NCBI RefSeq assembly: GCF_003243465.1
Contig: NZ_QFQZ01000013.1
Span: forward strand, 1 to 64,000
Direction: 5' to 3'
Source of the DNA: Caulobacter segnis
Lineage (GTDB): Bacteria > Pseudomonadota > Alphaproteobacteria > Caulobacterales > Caulobacteraceae
DNA length: 64,000 nucleotides
Below the pieces are notes generated by a model. The model saw only the letters and a program-made list of their open reading frames with translations. It was not told the origin of the DNA and did not search any database. A program made the position numbers and the translations under genes. The first letter of the stretch is position 1; each line of letters opens with the position of its first letter. Positions 44,846 through 53,123 of the stretch are shown in pieces.

Positions 44846-45931
44846 CTAAAGCGGACGCGCCCGGGACTGGGGCTTCTTGCCGTTGAGGATGAAGCTGATG
44901 ACCTTGGCCACCGCCTCGAAGTGCTCGACAGGGATTTCCTCATCGACCTCGACGCTGGCGTAGAGGGCCCGCGCCAGGGGCGGATCCTCCAGCACCGCCA
45001 CGCCGTGCTCCTCGGCGATGGCGCGGATCTTCAGGGCCAGTTCGTCGACGCCTTTGGCCACGCAGAGCGGCGCGGGCGTCTCGCCCTGCTCGTACTTCAG
45101 CGCCACGGCGTAGTGGGTCGGGTTCATCACGACCACGGTGGCTTTCGGCACCGCCTGCATCATGCGCTGGCGCGAGCGCTGCATCTGGATCTGGCGGCGC
45201 TTGCCCTTGATGTGCGGATCCCCGTCCGACTGCTTGAACTCTTCCTTGACCTCCTGGAGGGTCATCCGCATCCGGTTCATGAAACGCTGGCGCTGCCAGA
45301 ACCAGTCGAAGGCCGCCGTGCCGGTGAGGAAAATGATCACCGCGATCAGCAGCGACTTCGACAGCTTCATCGCCTCGGGCAGCATCAACGCCGGGTCCAG
45401 GCCCACGAGGTTGCGCACCTCCCCGACGTGCGGCTTCAGCACCATCCAGGCGATCAGGCCGGTGACCAGGAACTTCACCGCCGACTTGGCGAACTGGACG
45501 AAGCCGTCGATGCCGAAGATCCGGCCCAGGCCCTTGATCAGGTCCAGCTTGCTGAAGTCGGGCTTCAGCTTGGAGGGTGTCAGCAGGAAGCCAGACTGGG
45601 CGATGTGGGCCGCGGCGCCGGCGGCGGCCGAAACCAGCATCACCAGGATCAGCGGCGGCAGGGCGGCCATGGTCGCCTGCTTCATCACCACCATCGCCCC
45701 GCCGCTGGAGAGGTCGATGGTGCCGGCGTGGGCGATGAACGGATAGAGGGCGGCCGAGAGGTCGCGCGTCAGCCAGCCGCCGGCCAGGATCACCACGGAG
45801 ACGGCGCCGACCAGCGAGGCCAGTTGCGGGATATCGGCCGACTTGACGACGTCGCCCTTGGCGCGGGCGTCCGATAACCGTTTCGCCGACGGTTCTTCTG
45901 TTTTCGACTCGGGATCCGTATCGTCCGCCAT
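44846..45931 (-). CDS. flhB: Flagellar type III export switch protein FlhB
   Basis: A 361-residue export-apparatus protein with four membrane helices and a cytoplasmic domain containing the autocleavage site NPTHYAVAL. The N-terminus (ESKTEEPSAKRLSDARAKGDV) is typical. The C-terminal tail is short and basic. It lies between fliR (9-base gap) and cckA. It switches export from rod/hook to filament substrates. Confidence 0.97.
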   Translation of the reverse strand: MADDTDPESKTEEPSAKRLSDARAKGDVVKSADIPQLASLVGAVSVVILAGGWLTRDLSAALYPFIAHAGTIDLSSGGAMVVMKQATMAALPPLILVMLVSAAAGAAAHIAQSGFLLTPSKLKPDFSKLDLIKGLGRIFGIDGFVQFAKSAVKFLVTGLIAWMVLKPHVGEVRNLVGLDPALMLPEAMKLSKSLLIAVIIFLTGTAAFDWFWQRQRFMNRMRMTLQEVKEEFKQSDGDPHIKGKRRQIQMQRSRQRMMQAVPKATVVVMNPTHYAVALKYEQGETPAPLCVAKGVDELALKIRAIAEEHGVAVLEDPPLARALYASVEVDEEIPVEHFEAVAKVISFILNGKKPQSRARPL

Positions 45932-45940
45932 GCGCGCGCC

Positions 45941-46696
45941 TTAAGCGAAGACCTGCAGGAGCTCGCGATAGCGGTCGGTCCAGACCATAGCGATGCCGCC
46001 CAGGGAAAGGGCCAGCAGCGACAGGCCCAGGATGACGCTGAGCGGCGAGGCGACGAAGAAGATCTGGAAGGCGGGCATGACCCGGCCGACCAGGCCCGTG
46101 GCGAGGTTGAAGACCAGCGAGAAGACGATCACCGGCGCGGCCAGCTGGACGCCCAGCGAGAACGACTCCGCCACCGTGCGCACCGCCAGGGTGACGGCGT
46201 CATTGACCGGCACGGCGCGGGTGAAAGGGAACAGAGTGTAGGACTTGACGATGGCGCCGATGAACAGGTGATGCAGCCCGGTGGCCATCACCAGCGTCAG
46301 CCCCAGCATCGACAGGAAGGTGGCCACCGCCGTGCTCGAGCCCTGCATCGAGGGGTTGGTCGTCTGGGCGAAGGACAGGGTCGTCTGCAGCGAAATGATC
46401 TCGCCGGCCGTGGTCAGCGAGATCATGAACAGCCGCAGCACCGAGCCGATCATCAGGCCGATCAGGATCTCGTGGATGATCGCGCCGACCAGCCCGCCAA
46501 GCGTCGTCGGGATCGGCGGCACGGTGTCCTGGACCAGCGGGCCTAGCAGCAGCGCCATCAGCAGGGCGAAGGAAAGGCGGATGCGCGGCGGCACGGTCTG
46601 GTCGCCGATGCCCGGCATGGTCATGACCATGGCGCCGACCCGCGAGAACACGAGGGCCGCGACATAGACCTGAAACGCCGTGGCGAACGCGTTCAC
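45941..46696 (-). CDS. fliR: Flagellar export protein FliR
   Basis: A 251-residue membrane protein with six helices (FSRVGAMVMTMPGIGDQTVPPRIRLSFALLMALLLGP, GLMIGSVLRLFMISLTTAGEII). Starts with GTG. Part of the FliPQR export gate. It lies 16 bases downstream of fliQ. Confidence 0.96.
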   Translation of the reverse strand: MNAFATAFQVYVAALVFSRVGAMVMTMPGIGDQTVPPRIRLSFALLMALLLGPLVQDTVPPIPTTLGGLVGAIIHEILIGLMIGSVLRLFMISLTTAGEIISLQTTLSFAQTTNPSMQGSSTAVATFLSMLGLTLVMATGLHHLFIGAIVKSYTLFPFTRAVPVNDAVTLAVRTVAESFSLGVQLAAPVIVFSLVFNLATGLVGRVMPAFQIFFVASPLSVILGLSLLALSLGGIAMVWTDRYRELLQVFA

Positions 46697-46712
46697 GCCC
46701 CTGCCCTTTCCG

Positions 46713-46976
46713 CTATAGGCCAGCGATACGGGCGGCGATCTGGCGCATGAAGGCGCTCATCAGCGCGCCCATCATCGGCAGGAAGATCAGCAGCGAGACG
46801 AAGATCGCGACGATCTTGGGCGCATAGACCAGGGTCTGCTCCTGGATCTGGGTCAGGGCCTGGAACAGGCCGATAGCGACGCCGACCACCAGACCGACGA
46901 TCAGCACGGGCGCGCACAGCTTGAGCGTCAGCCAGATCGCGTCCCGGCCGACATCTAGAACCTCGGCGCCCGTCAT
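46713..46976 (-). CDS. fliQ: Flagellar export protein FliQ
   Basis: An 87-residue two-helix membrane protein (LTLKLCAPVLIVGLVVGVAIGLFQALTQIQEQTL and FVSLLIFLPMMGALMSAFM). It is first in the fliQ-fliR-flhB operon leading to cckA, with a CtrA box 70 bases upstream. Member of the FliPQR export gate. Confidence 0.96.
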   Translation of the reverse strand: MTGAEVLDVGRDAIWLTLKLCAPVLIVGLVVGVAIGLFQALTQIQEQTLVYAPKIVAIFVSLLIFLPMMGALMSAFMRQIAARIAGL

Positions 46977-47045
46977 CGAAAAGCCTCGTGGGAATCGGCC
47001 GCCAAAGGCCGTGGAATCGACGGTTTCAGCTTGGGCGGAATATGG

Positions 47046-47060
47046 TTAACGAGGCGTTAG
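47046..47060 (-). promoter_or_regulatory. CtrA box of the fliQ promoter
   Basis: TTAA-CGAGGCG-TTAG on the plus strand (CTAA-N7-TTAA on the minus) fits the CtrA consensus TTAA-N7-TTAA with one change. It lies 70 bases upstream of fliQ. In C. crescentus the fliQR promoter is a CtrA-controlled class II flagellar promoter. Confidence 0.75.
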
Positions 47061-47156
47061 GGGTTGCCCTTGCGACGCCTTGGCGGGCGGCGCCGCGACG
47101 GTGGGTCGCGGCGTAGGGCGAGCGTCGCGACAACGCGGCTGTCATTGAAGTGCAAA

Positions 47157-47169
47157 ATAATTCGATTAT
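47157..47169. promoter_or_regulatory. Palindromic operator of the ars operon
   Basis: ATAATTCGATTAT is a 13-base near-perfect palindrome 9 bases before the arsR start. AT-rich dyads of this kind are typical ArsR/SmtB operators; autorepression relieved by arsenite is expected. Confidence 0.55.
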
Positions 47170-47178
47170 CCTGGAAAT

Positions 47179-47553
47179 ATGGAATCGTCGACAGCCGTCC
47201 AGATGCTCTCCGCCCTTGGCCAGGAAGCGCGCCTGGCGATCTTTCGCCTGCTGGTAAAGGCCGGCGACCAGGGGGTCGCGGCCGGCGATATCGCCCGCGC
47301 CTTGAGCGTCCTGCCCAATAGCCTTTCGGCGAACCTGAACGTCCTGTCCCGCGCAGGCCTGATCAGGTCCCGCCGCGAGGGCCGCTCGATCATCTATTTC
47401 GCCGACTACGGCGCGATGAGCGGCATGCTCGGCTTCCTGCTGGAGGACTGTTGCGGCGGCGCGCCGGCGGTCTGCGCACCGCTGAACGCGATCCTGAGCC
47501 GACAGGGCGGCTGCATTCCGGCCTGTGCGCCGTCCGCGAACGCCGCCCAATGA
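47179..47553 (+). CDS. arsR: ArsR-family arsenic-responsive repressor
   Basis: A 124-residue winged-helix repressor (MLSALGQEARLAIFRLLVKAG, NSLSANLNVLSRAGLIRSRREGRSIIYF). Arsenite-sensing cysteines are likely in the C-terminal EDCCGG and VCAP, not in the classical alpha-3 CVC position. It overlaps aqpS by 4 bases (ATGA). It controls aqpS and arsC from the palindrome at 47157. Confidence 0.92.
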   Translation: MESSTAVQMLSALGQEARLAIFRLLVKAGDQGVAAGDIARALSVLPNSLSANLNVLSRAGLIRSRREGRSIIYFADYGAMSGMLGFLLEDCCGGAPAVCAPLNAILSRQGGCIPACAPSANAAQ

Positions 47554-48221
47554 GCACCGGCCTGTCACGAAAACTCGCGGCCGAGAGCTTGGGAACCGCC
47601 GTGCTCCTGGCCGTGGTGATCGGCTCGGGCGTCATGGGCGAGCGGTTGGCGGCCGGGAACACAGCGATAGCCCTGCTGGGCAACACCCTGGCCACTGGCG
47701 CGGCGCTCGTCGTGCTGATCTGGATCTTCGGGCCGATCTCGGGCGCCCACTTCAACCCGGCGGTGACCCTGATCGCGGCCCTGCGGCGGGACCTGTCGCC
47801 GGTCACGGCGCTCGCTTATATCGCCGTCCAGATCGGCGGCGCGGTGCTGGGCGTGTGGGTCGCTCACGCCATGTTTGGGGAGCCAATCCTGCAGATGTCG
47901 ACCAAGCTGCGAAGCGGCGGCGCCCAGGCCTTTTCCGAGGTCGTGGCGACGTCTGGGCTGATCGGTACGATCCTCGGCGTATCGCGCTTCCGCCCGGACA
48001 GCACGCCGATGGCGGTCGGCCTTTACATCACGTCGGCCTACTGGTTCACCGCCTCGACATCCTTCGCCAACCCGGCGGTGACGCTCGCGCGGAGCCTGTC
48101 GGACACTTTCGCCGGCATCGCGCCCGCCAGCGCGCCGGCCTTCATCCTGGCCCAGGTCGTCGGCGCGCTACTCGCCGCCGGCGTCTTCGGCTGGCTTCTC
48201 AAGACGGAACGCACGGCATGA
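47550..48221 (+). CDS. aqpS: Aquaglyceroporin-type arsenite channel (AqpS-like)
   Basis: A 223-residue MIP-family channel with six helices and two NPA motifs (AHFNPAVT and FANPAVT). Located between arsR and arsC, where no ArsB or Acr3 pump is present. As in Sinorhizobium meliloti, arsenate would be reduced by ArsC and the arsenite would leave by downhill flow through this channel. Overlaps both neighbours by 4 bases. Confidence 0.92.
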   Translation: MSTGLSRKLAAESLGTAVLLAVVIGSGVMGERLAAGNTAIALLGNTLATGAALVVLIWIFGPISGAHFNPAVTLIAALRRDLSPVTALAYIAVQIGGAVLGVWVAHAMFGEPILQMSTKLRSGGAQAFSEVVATSGLIGTILGVSRFRPDSTPMAVGLYITSAYWFTASTSFANPAVTLARSLSDTFAGIAPASAPAFILAQVVGALLAAGVFGWLLKTERTA

Positions 48222-48631
48222 CGACGACCGACTTCCCGATCACCATCTTTCACAATCCCGCCTGCGGCACCTCGCGCAACGTCGTGGCCATGGTCCGCGC
48301 GGCCGGCTACGAGCCCGAGGTCGTGGAGTATCTGAAGGCCGGCTGGACGCGGGATCAGCTGCGCGATCTCGCCGCCAGGAGCGGCCTGTCGCTGCGCCAG
48401 CTGATACGCGAGAAGGGAACGCCCGCCGAGAGCCTGGGCCTGCTGGCGGACGACGTCGCCGAGGATCGCATCCTCGACGCCATGGTCGAGCACCCCATCC
48501 TGGTGAACCGGCCGATTGTCGTCACCCCGAAGGGGACGAACCTGTGCCGCCCTTCGGAACGCGTACTCGACCTTCTGGAACAGCGCCCCGCCGTCTTCAC
48601 CAAAGAAGACGGCGAGGTCGTCAAGACCTAG
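48218..48631 (+). CDS. arsC: Glutaredoxin-dependent arsenate reductase ArsC
   Basis: A 137-residue thioredoxin-fold reductase with catalytic Cys16 in HNPACGTSRN, and the Arg triad seen in ArsC proteins (TRDQLRDL, RPIVVTPKG). Final gene of arsR-aqpS-arsC. Its stop shares a CTAG with the convergent small secreted protein. Confidence 0.94.
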   Translation: MTTTDFPITIFHNPACGTSRNVVAMVRAAGYEPEVVEYLKAGWTRDQLRDLAARSGLSLRQLIREKGTPAESLGLLADDVAEDRILDAMVEHPILVNRPIVVTPKGTNLCRPSERVLDLLEQRPAVFTKEDGEVVKT

Positions 48632-48930
48632 CGGATGCGGATGCGCACCGGGACCTGGATGTAGGAGCCCGCGCGGCTCTTGCCGTCGGGGCCCAGCAGG
48701 TCGACCTGGACCTGGGAAACCATCGACAGGGCCGCCTGGCCGACGCCCAGCTCGCTGGGGGTCTCCTCCTGCACGGTGCAGGCCGTCAGGCGGCCATCGC
48801 CCTTGACCAGGCAGTTCAGCAGGGCGACGGCTTCACGCGGCTGCGCGGCGGGCACGAGCATGTCCGAAGCGGCCTTGGCCGGAACGGGAGTGGAGACGAC
48901 GGCGGCGGCCAAGGCGAGCGAAGCAATCAC
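48628..48930 (-). CDS. Small secreted TonB-C-like protein
   Basis: A 100-residue exported protein. The signal peptide ends at AKAAS. The mature part resembles a TonB C-terminal fold (VALLNCLVKGDGRLTACTVQEETPSELGVGQAALSMVSQVQVD) with no transmembrane anchor or Pro-rich linker. Two cysteines could pair. Its role is unknown. It ends on the shared CTAG with arsC. Confidence 0.75.
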   Translation of the reverse strand: MIASLALAAAVVSTPVPAKAASDMLVPAAQPREAVALLNCLVKGDGRLTACTVQEETPSELGVGQAALSMVSQVQVDLLGPDGKSRAGSYIQVPVRIRIR

Positions 48931-48991
48931 GAGTTCATCCCTTTACTGGTCGTTCTCTGACGGGCCCTCTCCCGCCGCGTCCCGTTTCGGG

Positions 48992-50353
48992 TCAGGCGGC
49001 TGGGGCCCGTTGGAGACGTTGCAGGCTTTGTGCCGCCAGGTCGGTCAGCGATCGCAGGCCCAGCTCGGAGAAGATGTCGAAGGCCGCGGCCAGGGCGACG
49101 CCGGCCCGCGCCAGACGGCCGTCGTCGCGGCCGGTGATTTCGACCCGCGCCTCATAGAGGCGGGCCAGGTTCATCTGGGCGACCGCCCAGCTTGCCGGAT
49201 CGCGCGCGCCACGCACCTCGGCCAGCTCGGCCTTGAACGCCAGTTCGGCCGCGTCCAGCACCGCCAGGTCGGCGGTCAGTTCGGCGCAGCGGGCCAGGCA
49301 CAGGGCGCGGTTGTTGGCCACGTGGGCGCGCAGAGCCAGGGCCGGCTGAACCTTCAGGATCTGGGTCGCGCGGTCATAGGCCGACACGGCCTGTTCGAAG
49401 ACACGCTCGCTGGTCGAGGCCTCGCCCATGGTTTGCAGGGCCGCGCCAAGCAAGGCCTGGGCGCGGGCCCAGTCCATCGGGCTGTGGTCGAGCGAGATCA
49501 CCTGGGCGGCGTCGGTGATCGCCTGAACGCCGTCGGCGATGCAGCCCATCTCGCCGTCCAGGTCGCCGAGCTGCACCAGGGCCGCGCCCCGCAGGCACTC
49601 CAGTCGCCCCCAGACCAGCGGCTCGAAATCGGCGTCCAGACCCTCGAGCGCCGTCTTGGCCTCGGCCGCGGCGCGCTCCGCCAGCGTCCGGTCCTTCAGG
49701 CGGGCGGCGCAGGTGAGCACAAGGTCGACGCGGGTGGCGCGCTGTTCGGCCAGCAGCAGCCGGGCGGCGCCGCCCTTGGCCCGCTTGGCGGCGGCCAAGG
49801 CGCGCAGCGGACCTTCGAACGCCTGGACGGCGGCGAGCGCTCGGTCCAGATCGCCGTCCTGCAAGGCTGCGCGGCCGTCCAAGGCCGCCGATAGCGCGCC
49901 GCACAGCGCCGTGCGGTGATGCGCCGGCGTGCGGGCCAGGGTCGCGGTCGCCGCGGCGAGCAGGCCCTCGTCGCCAAAGAGGTCCGCGCCCTGGATAGCC
50001 AGCATCACCTGCTCGCAGCGGGCGGCGGCCAGGCCGTCCTGGCGTCGCTCGCCCTCGAAGACCTTCACGGCCGCCTCGGCCTGGGCCGCGCCCTTGCGCA
50101 GGGCGGCGGCGTCGCCGGTGCGCCGCGCCAGCTCCCGCCAGATCACGGCGGCCTGCAGAAGACGCTCTCCTCGATCCTTAGCCTGCACCCGGCCAGCGGC
50201 CGCGTCGGCCGATCGAGCCTCATTGGTCAGCAGGCGCAGGTCCAGCAGCTCCAGCAGCGAGGTGTCGCCGCCCGTCAGGCCTTCGCGCCAGGCGCTCTTG
50301 GCCTCGGTCTCGACACCGAACAGCCGCTTCAGATCTCGTCCGAATTCGAACAT
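48992..50353 (-). CDS. Large helical-repeat (TPR-like) protein
   Basis: A 453-residue cytoplasmic protein made of antiparallel helices, with TPR/SHNi-like repeats such as LLQAAVIWRELARRTGDAAALRKGAAQAEAAVKVF and AQALLGAALQTMGEASTSERVFEQAVSAYDRATQIL. ATG at 50353 has GGAG 10 bases upstream. It starts 88 bases from a perfect CtrA box facing a large regulatory gap, so cell-cycle or flagellar expression is likely. No family match is claimed. Confidence 0.78.
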   Translation of the reverse strand: MFEFGRDLKRLFGVETEAKSAWREGLTGGDTSLLELLDLRLLTNEARSADAAAGRVQAKDRGERLLQAAVIWRELARRTGDAAALRKGAAQAEAAVKVFEGERRQDGLAAARCEQVMLAIQGADLFGDEGLLAAATATLARTPAHHRTALCGALSAALDGRAALQDGDLDRALAAVQAFEGPLRALAAAKRAKGGAARLLLAEQRATRVDLVLTCAARLKDRTLAERAAAEAKTALEGLDADFEPLVWGRLECLRGAALVQLGDLDGEMGCIADGVQAITDAAQVISLDHSPMDWARAQALLGAALQTMGEASTSERVFEQAVSAYDRATQILKVQPALALRAHVANNRALCLARCAELTADLAVLDAAELAFKAELAEVRGARDPASWAVAQMNLARLYEARVEITGRDDGRLARAGVALAAAFDIFSELGLRSLTDLAAQSLQRLQRAPAA

Positions 50354-50440
50354 GGCCAGCGCACTCCACTTGGGGACGTCCCAACCCGGGACAGCCGTCG
50401 AAGGTTCAACGCCCAAGGAGCAAAACCGGAGCCAGCCGCT

Positions 50441-50455
50441 TTAACAAGTGGTTAA
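50441..50455. promoter_or_regulatory. Perfect CtrA box
   Basis: TTAACAAGTGGTTAA fits TTAA-N7-TTAA exactly. It lies 88 bases upstream of the minus-strand TPR gene and about 290 bases upstream of the plus-strand RNase H-like gene. Confidence 0.7.
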
Positions 50456-50546
50456 TATGTCCTTATGCGCCGTTAACCATAAATATTTCCGAAGCCTTCA
50501 GACATGACCCTCATGTTCGACCAAAAAGGCTGAAATCGCATCGAAC

Positions 50547-50561
50547 TGGCACACTTCTTGC
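50547..50561 (+). promoter_or_regulatory. Sigma-54 promoter
   Basis: TGGCACACTTCTTGC is an exact TGGCAC-N5-TTGC match, with GG and GC correctly spaced. It points toward the plus-strand gene at 50738. Sigma-54 in Caulobacter drives late flagellar and stalk genes with FlbD or TacA. Confidence 0.65.
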
Positions 50562-50621
50562 TTAACAGAATTAACCCTGAGCGGCCCAGGCCGCCAAATT
50601 TTAGAACAGCGTTCATCGATC

Positions 50622-50636
50622 TTAAAATGACGTTAA
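50622..50636. promoter_or_regulatory. Second perfect CtrA box
   Basis: TTAAAATGACGTTAA fits TTAA-N7-TTAA exactly and lies about 60 bases downstream of the sigma-54 core, 100 bases before the 50738 gene. CtrA here could repress the sigma-54 promoter or drive its own. Confidence 0.65.
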
Positions 50637-50737
50637 CCCTAAGTTTGGAGTCGATGTTTACCCTCTGTTCACCACCCCTCCCCGAGCAGAAGCAAAGCAG
50701 GTAGAAGCTCCGCCGGATCGTTGATTGGGAGCCCGCC

Positions 50738-51217
50738 ATGGTCGCCGTCACCCTGTGGATCGCCAGCCTATGCCGCCAGGACCCGAGCTATGGCGGCTGG
50801 TCCTACGTGCGCCGGACCGAGGGCGAGACCGGCGCGGCCGCGATCAAGGGCGCGGCCGGCGGCGAGCGTCGGACCACCGCGGCCAAGATGAGCCTGACGG
50901 CCTTGATCGAGGCGCTCGACGGGCTGTCGGACCTGCCGGCCGACACGGCGGTGACCTTGCGCTTTTCGGACCTTGAGCTCGCCGGCCAGCTGGTCACCGC
51001 TGACGGCGACTACGCCACCTCCGAGCCGGACGCCTGGGCCGCCGCCCGCGCCGCCGTCGCCGCGCGCCCCGTGCTGGAGATGGTCCCCGCCTCGGCCGAC
51101 GACGACACCCACGGCTTCCTGGCGGCCTGGGCGGAGTTCGGCCTCGACACCAGCAAGTCGCGCGGGACCTTCAAGGCCGCGATTCCCAAGCCGAACCTGA
51201 TGAAGTTCCCAGGCTGA
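50738..51217 (+). CDS. RNase H-like fold protein, catalytic residues apparently lost
   Basis: A 159-residue protein whose N-terminal 90 residues trace an RNase HI-like layout: strand VTLWIASLC, PSYGGWSYVRRTEG, the RRTTAAKMSLTALIEALDGL helix and VTLRFSDLELAGQLV. The acidic positions (Asp10, Glu48, Asp70 of E. coli RNase HI) read as Ala or Ser, so nuclease activity is doubtful. GGGAG lies 7 bases before ATG. Upstream are a sigma-54 promoter and two CtrA boxes. Function unknown. Confidence 0.65.
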   Translation: MVAVTLWIASLCRQDPSYGGWSYVRRTEGETGAAAIKGAAGGERRTTAAKMSLTALIEALDGLSDLPADTAVTLRFSDLELAGQLVTADGDYATSEPDAWAAARAAVAARPVLEMVPASADDDTHGFLAAWAEFGLDTSKSRGTFKAAIPKPNLMKFPG

Positions 51218-51218
51218 C

Positions 51219-51611
51219 CTAGCCCCGGCAGGCGACGATCAGATCCGCCGTCGCCGGATTGCAGGCGAAGGGGATATCGTAGAGCGTCGCCAGGCGAATG
51301 AGCGCCTTGACGTCGACATCGTGCGGCTGCGGCGACAGCGGGTCGACAAAGAAGATCAGCACATCCAGCCGCCCCTCGGCGATCATCGCGCCCAGTTGCT
51401 GGTCGCCGCCGAGTGGACCGCTCTTCAGCCGCGTCAGCTCAAGGTCCGGCAGCGCCTGCAGGATCCGCCCGCCCGTCGTGCCGGTCGCGAACAGCGTCTT
51501 GTCCTTCAGGAAATCCGCATGAGCCTTGGCCCAATCGACCAGGGCGGCCTTCTTGTCGTCGTGCGCGACCAATCCGATCGAAAGCGGGCCGGCGGCGAGA
51601 GAGGCGGACAT
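51219..51611 (-). CDS. mgsA: Methylglyoxal synthase
   Basis: A 130-residue enzyme that converts dihydroxyacetone phosphate to methylglyoxal. Motifs are IGLVAHDDKKAALVDW, FATGTTGGRI, RLKSGPLGGDQQLGAMI and LIFFVDPLSPQPHDVDVKAL, which contain the catalytic Asp and His positions. Convergent with the RNase H-like gene. Relieves phosphate limitation under sugar-phosphate accumulation. Confidence 0.95.
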   Translation of the reverse strand: MSASLAAGPLSIGLVAHDDKKAALVDWAKAHADFLKDKTLFATGTTGGRILQALPDLELTRLKSGPLGGDQQLGAMIAEGRLDVLIFFVDPLSPQPHDVDVKALIRLATLYDIPFACNPATADLIVACRG

Positions 51612-51783
51612 GGCGGCGATTCCTGGCGGCTAAGGGTCGCACTCATTTCGCGCCGCGCGCGTGAAGGCAAGCCTGGCTCTGCTCGCGACTTGGGCATCAG
51701 CCGTGGCGAGGCGCCCTCGCCTCTTGCGCGACGGCTCTGCGAGGTTCGTCCTTATGCGTCAGACATCGGGGGGAACATCCATC

Positions 51784-53016
51784 ATGACCACGCGCAAAGC
51801 CGACGCGCCGGCGCTGGGGCGCCGCCACTTTCTTCGTGGCGCGGCGCTGATCGCCGCCGCCGCGCCGATCGTCACCGAGGCCAGCCTCGCCCACGCGGCG
51901 GCCCAGGCGACGACCTCCCCGCCCTCGGGCATGGCGCTGCACGGCCAAGGCCCGGACGCGCCGCCGTCGGACATGGTGCTGATCAACGCCAACGAAAATC
52001 CGCTGGGCCCCAGCAAGGCGGCCTGCGACGCCATCGCCCGCGTGGCGCCGCTCGGCGGACGCTATGACCTGACCGGCGAGACCGATCTCCTGGTCCGCAC
52101 CTTCGCGGCCCAGAGCGGTCTCAAGCCCGAGAACATCGCGGTCTACGCCGGCTCGTCCGAGCCGCTGCACTACAGCGTGCTGGCCTTCACCTCGCCAACC
52201 AAGAGCTTCGTCACGGCCGATCCTTCCTACGAGGCGGGCATGTACGCGGCCAAGACCAGCCGAGCCAAGATCGTCAAGGTTCCGCTGACCAAGGACTGCG
52301 CCCACGACGTCAAGGCGATGGTGGCCGCCGACGCCCAAGCTGGCGTGATCTACATCTGCAACCCGAACAATCCGACCGGCACCCTGACCACCAAGCAGGA
52401 CATAATCTGGGCGTTGGAGAACAAGCCGGCGGGCTCGATCCTGCTGGTGGACGAGGCCTATATTCACCTGACCGACGCGCCCGACACGTTGGACCTCGTG
52501 GCCCAGGGCAAGGACCTGATCGTCCTGCGCACCTTCTCGAAGATCTACGGCATGGCCGGCATTCGCTGCGGCTTCGCGGTCGGCCGGCCAGACCTGCTGG
52601 CCAAGCTGACGCCGTTCGGCCAGAACGCCATGCCGATCACCGGCTCGGCCGCCGCCCGCGCCTCGCTGGAGGACGCCAGCCTCGTGCCGGCCCGCCGCAA
52701 GATCATCGGCGAAACCCGCCGCGACACGATCGCCTGGCTGAAGGCCAATGGCTACAAGGTGATCGGCGACCCGCAGACCAACTGCTTCATGATCGACACC
52801 GGCCGCAACGGCAAAGCCGTGTTCGCGGCGATGAAGGCCAAGAACGTCCTGATCGGCCGCACATGGCCCGTCTGGCCCAACGCGGTCCGCGTCTCGGTGG
52901 GCACGCCCGAGGAGATGGCCAAGTTCAAAGTGGCGTTCAAGGAGGTCATGGCCAGCCCGATGGCGTCGGGCGACCACGTGCAGCACGCGGAACTGGATTA
53001 TTACACCACCCTATAA
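51784..53016 (+). CDS. Exported histidinol-phosphate aminotransferase-like protein
   Basis: A 410-residue fold-type I PLP enzyme related to HisC. The PLP lysine is in TFSKIYGMAG, with NPNNPTGT and LLVDEAYIHL upstream and GTPEE near the end. It has a twin-arginine signal (GRRHFLRGAALIAAAAPIV), meaning it would fold with PLP in the cytoplasm and act in the periplasm. This is unusual for HisC and argues against a histidine pathway role. The start is ATG 51784. Confidence 0.88.
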   Translation: MTTRKADAPALGRRHFLRGAALIAAAAPIVTEASLAHAAAQATTSPPSGMALHGQGPDAPPSDMVLINANENPLGPSKAACDAIARVAPLGGRYDLTGETDLLVRTFAAQSGLKPENIAVYAGSSEPLHYSVLAFTSPTKSFVTADPSYEAGMYAAKTSRAKIVKVPLTKDCAHDVKAMVAADAQAGVIYICNPNNPTGTLTTKQDIIWALENKPAGSILLVDEAYIHLTDAPDTLDLVAQGKDLIVLRTFSKIYGMAGIRCGFAVGRPDLLAKLTPFGQNAMPITGSAAARASLEDASLVPARRKIIGETRRDTIAWLKANGYKVIGDPQTNCFMIDTGRNGKAVFAAMKAKNVLIGRTWPVWPNAVRVSVGTPEEMAKFKVAFKEVMASPMASGDHVQHAELDYYTTL

Positions 53017-53019
53017 ACT

Positions 53020-53117
53020 GTCATCCCGGCCGCAGCGGAGCGAAGAGCCGGGACCGCAGCAAGCTCTGCGCCTTGGGGGGCCCCGGCTCGGCGCGCTTCG
53101 CGCTTGGCCGGGATGAC
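53020..53117. repeat. Long intergenic palindromic element (copy 2)
   Basis: GTCATCCCGGCC (53020-53031) and GGCCGGGATGAC (53106-53117) form a 12-bp perfect inverted repeat around a GC-rich inner stem. The core GTCATCCCGG is the same as in the 30561-30675 element. It lies between the convergent aminotransferase and prfC genes and may terminate both. Confidence 0.7.
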
Positions 53118-53123
53118 CGTGTA

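Noticed and set aside
50654..50704. A 16-codon reading frame (MFTLCSPPLPEQKQSR) in the CtrA/sigma-54 region
   Set aside because: GGAG is only 3 to 4 bases from the ATG and the peptide has no feature of a leader or attenuator; no confidence it is translated.
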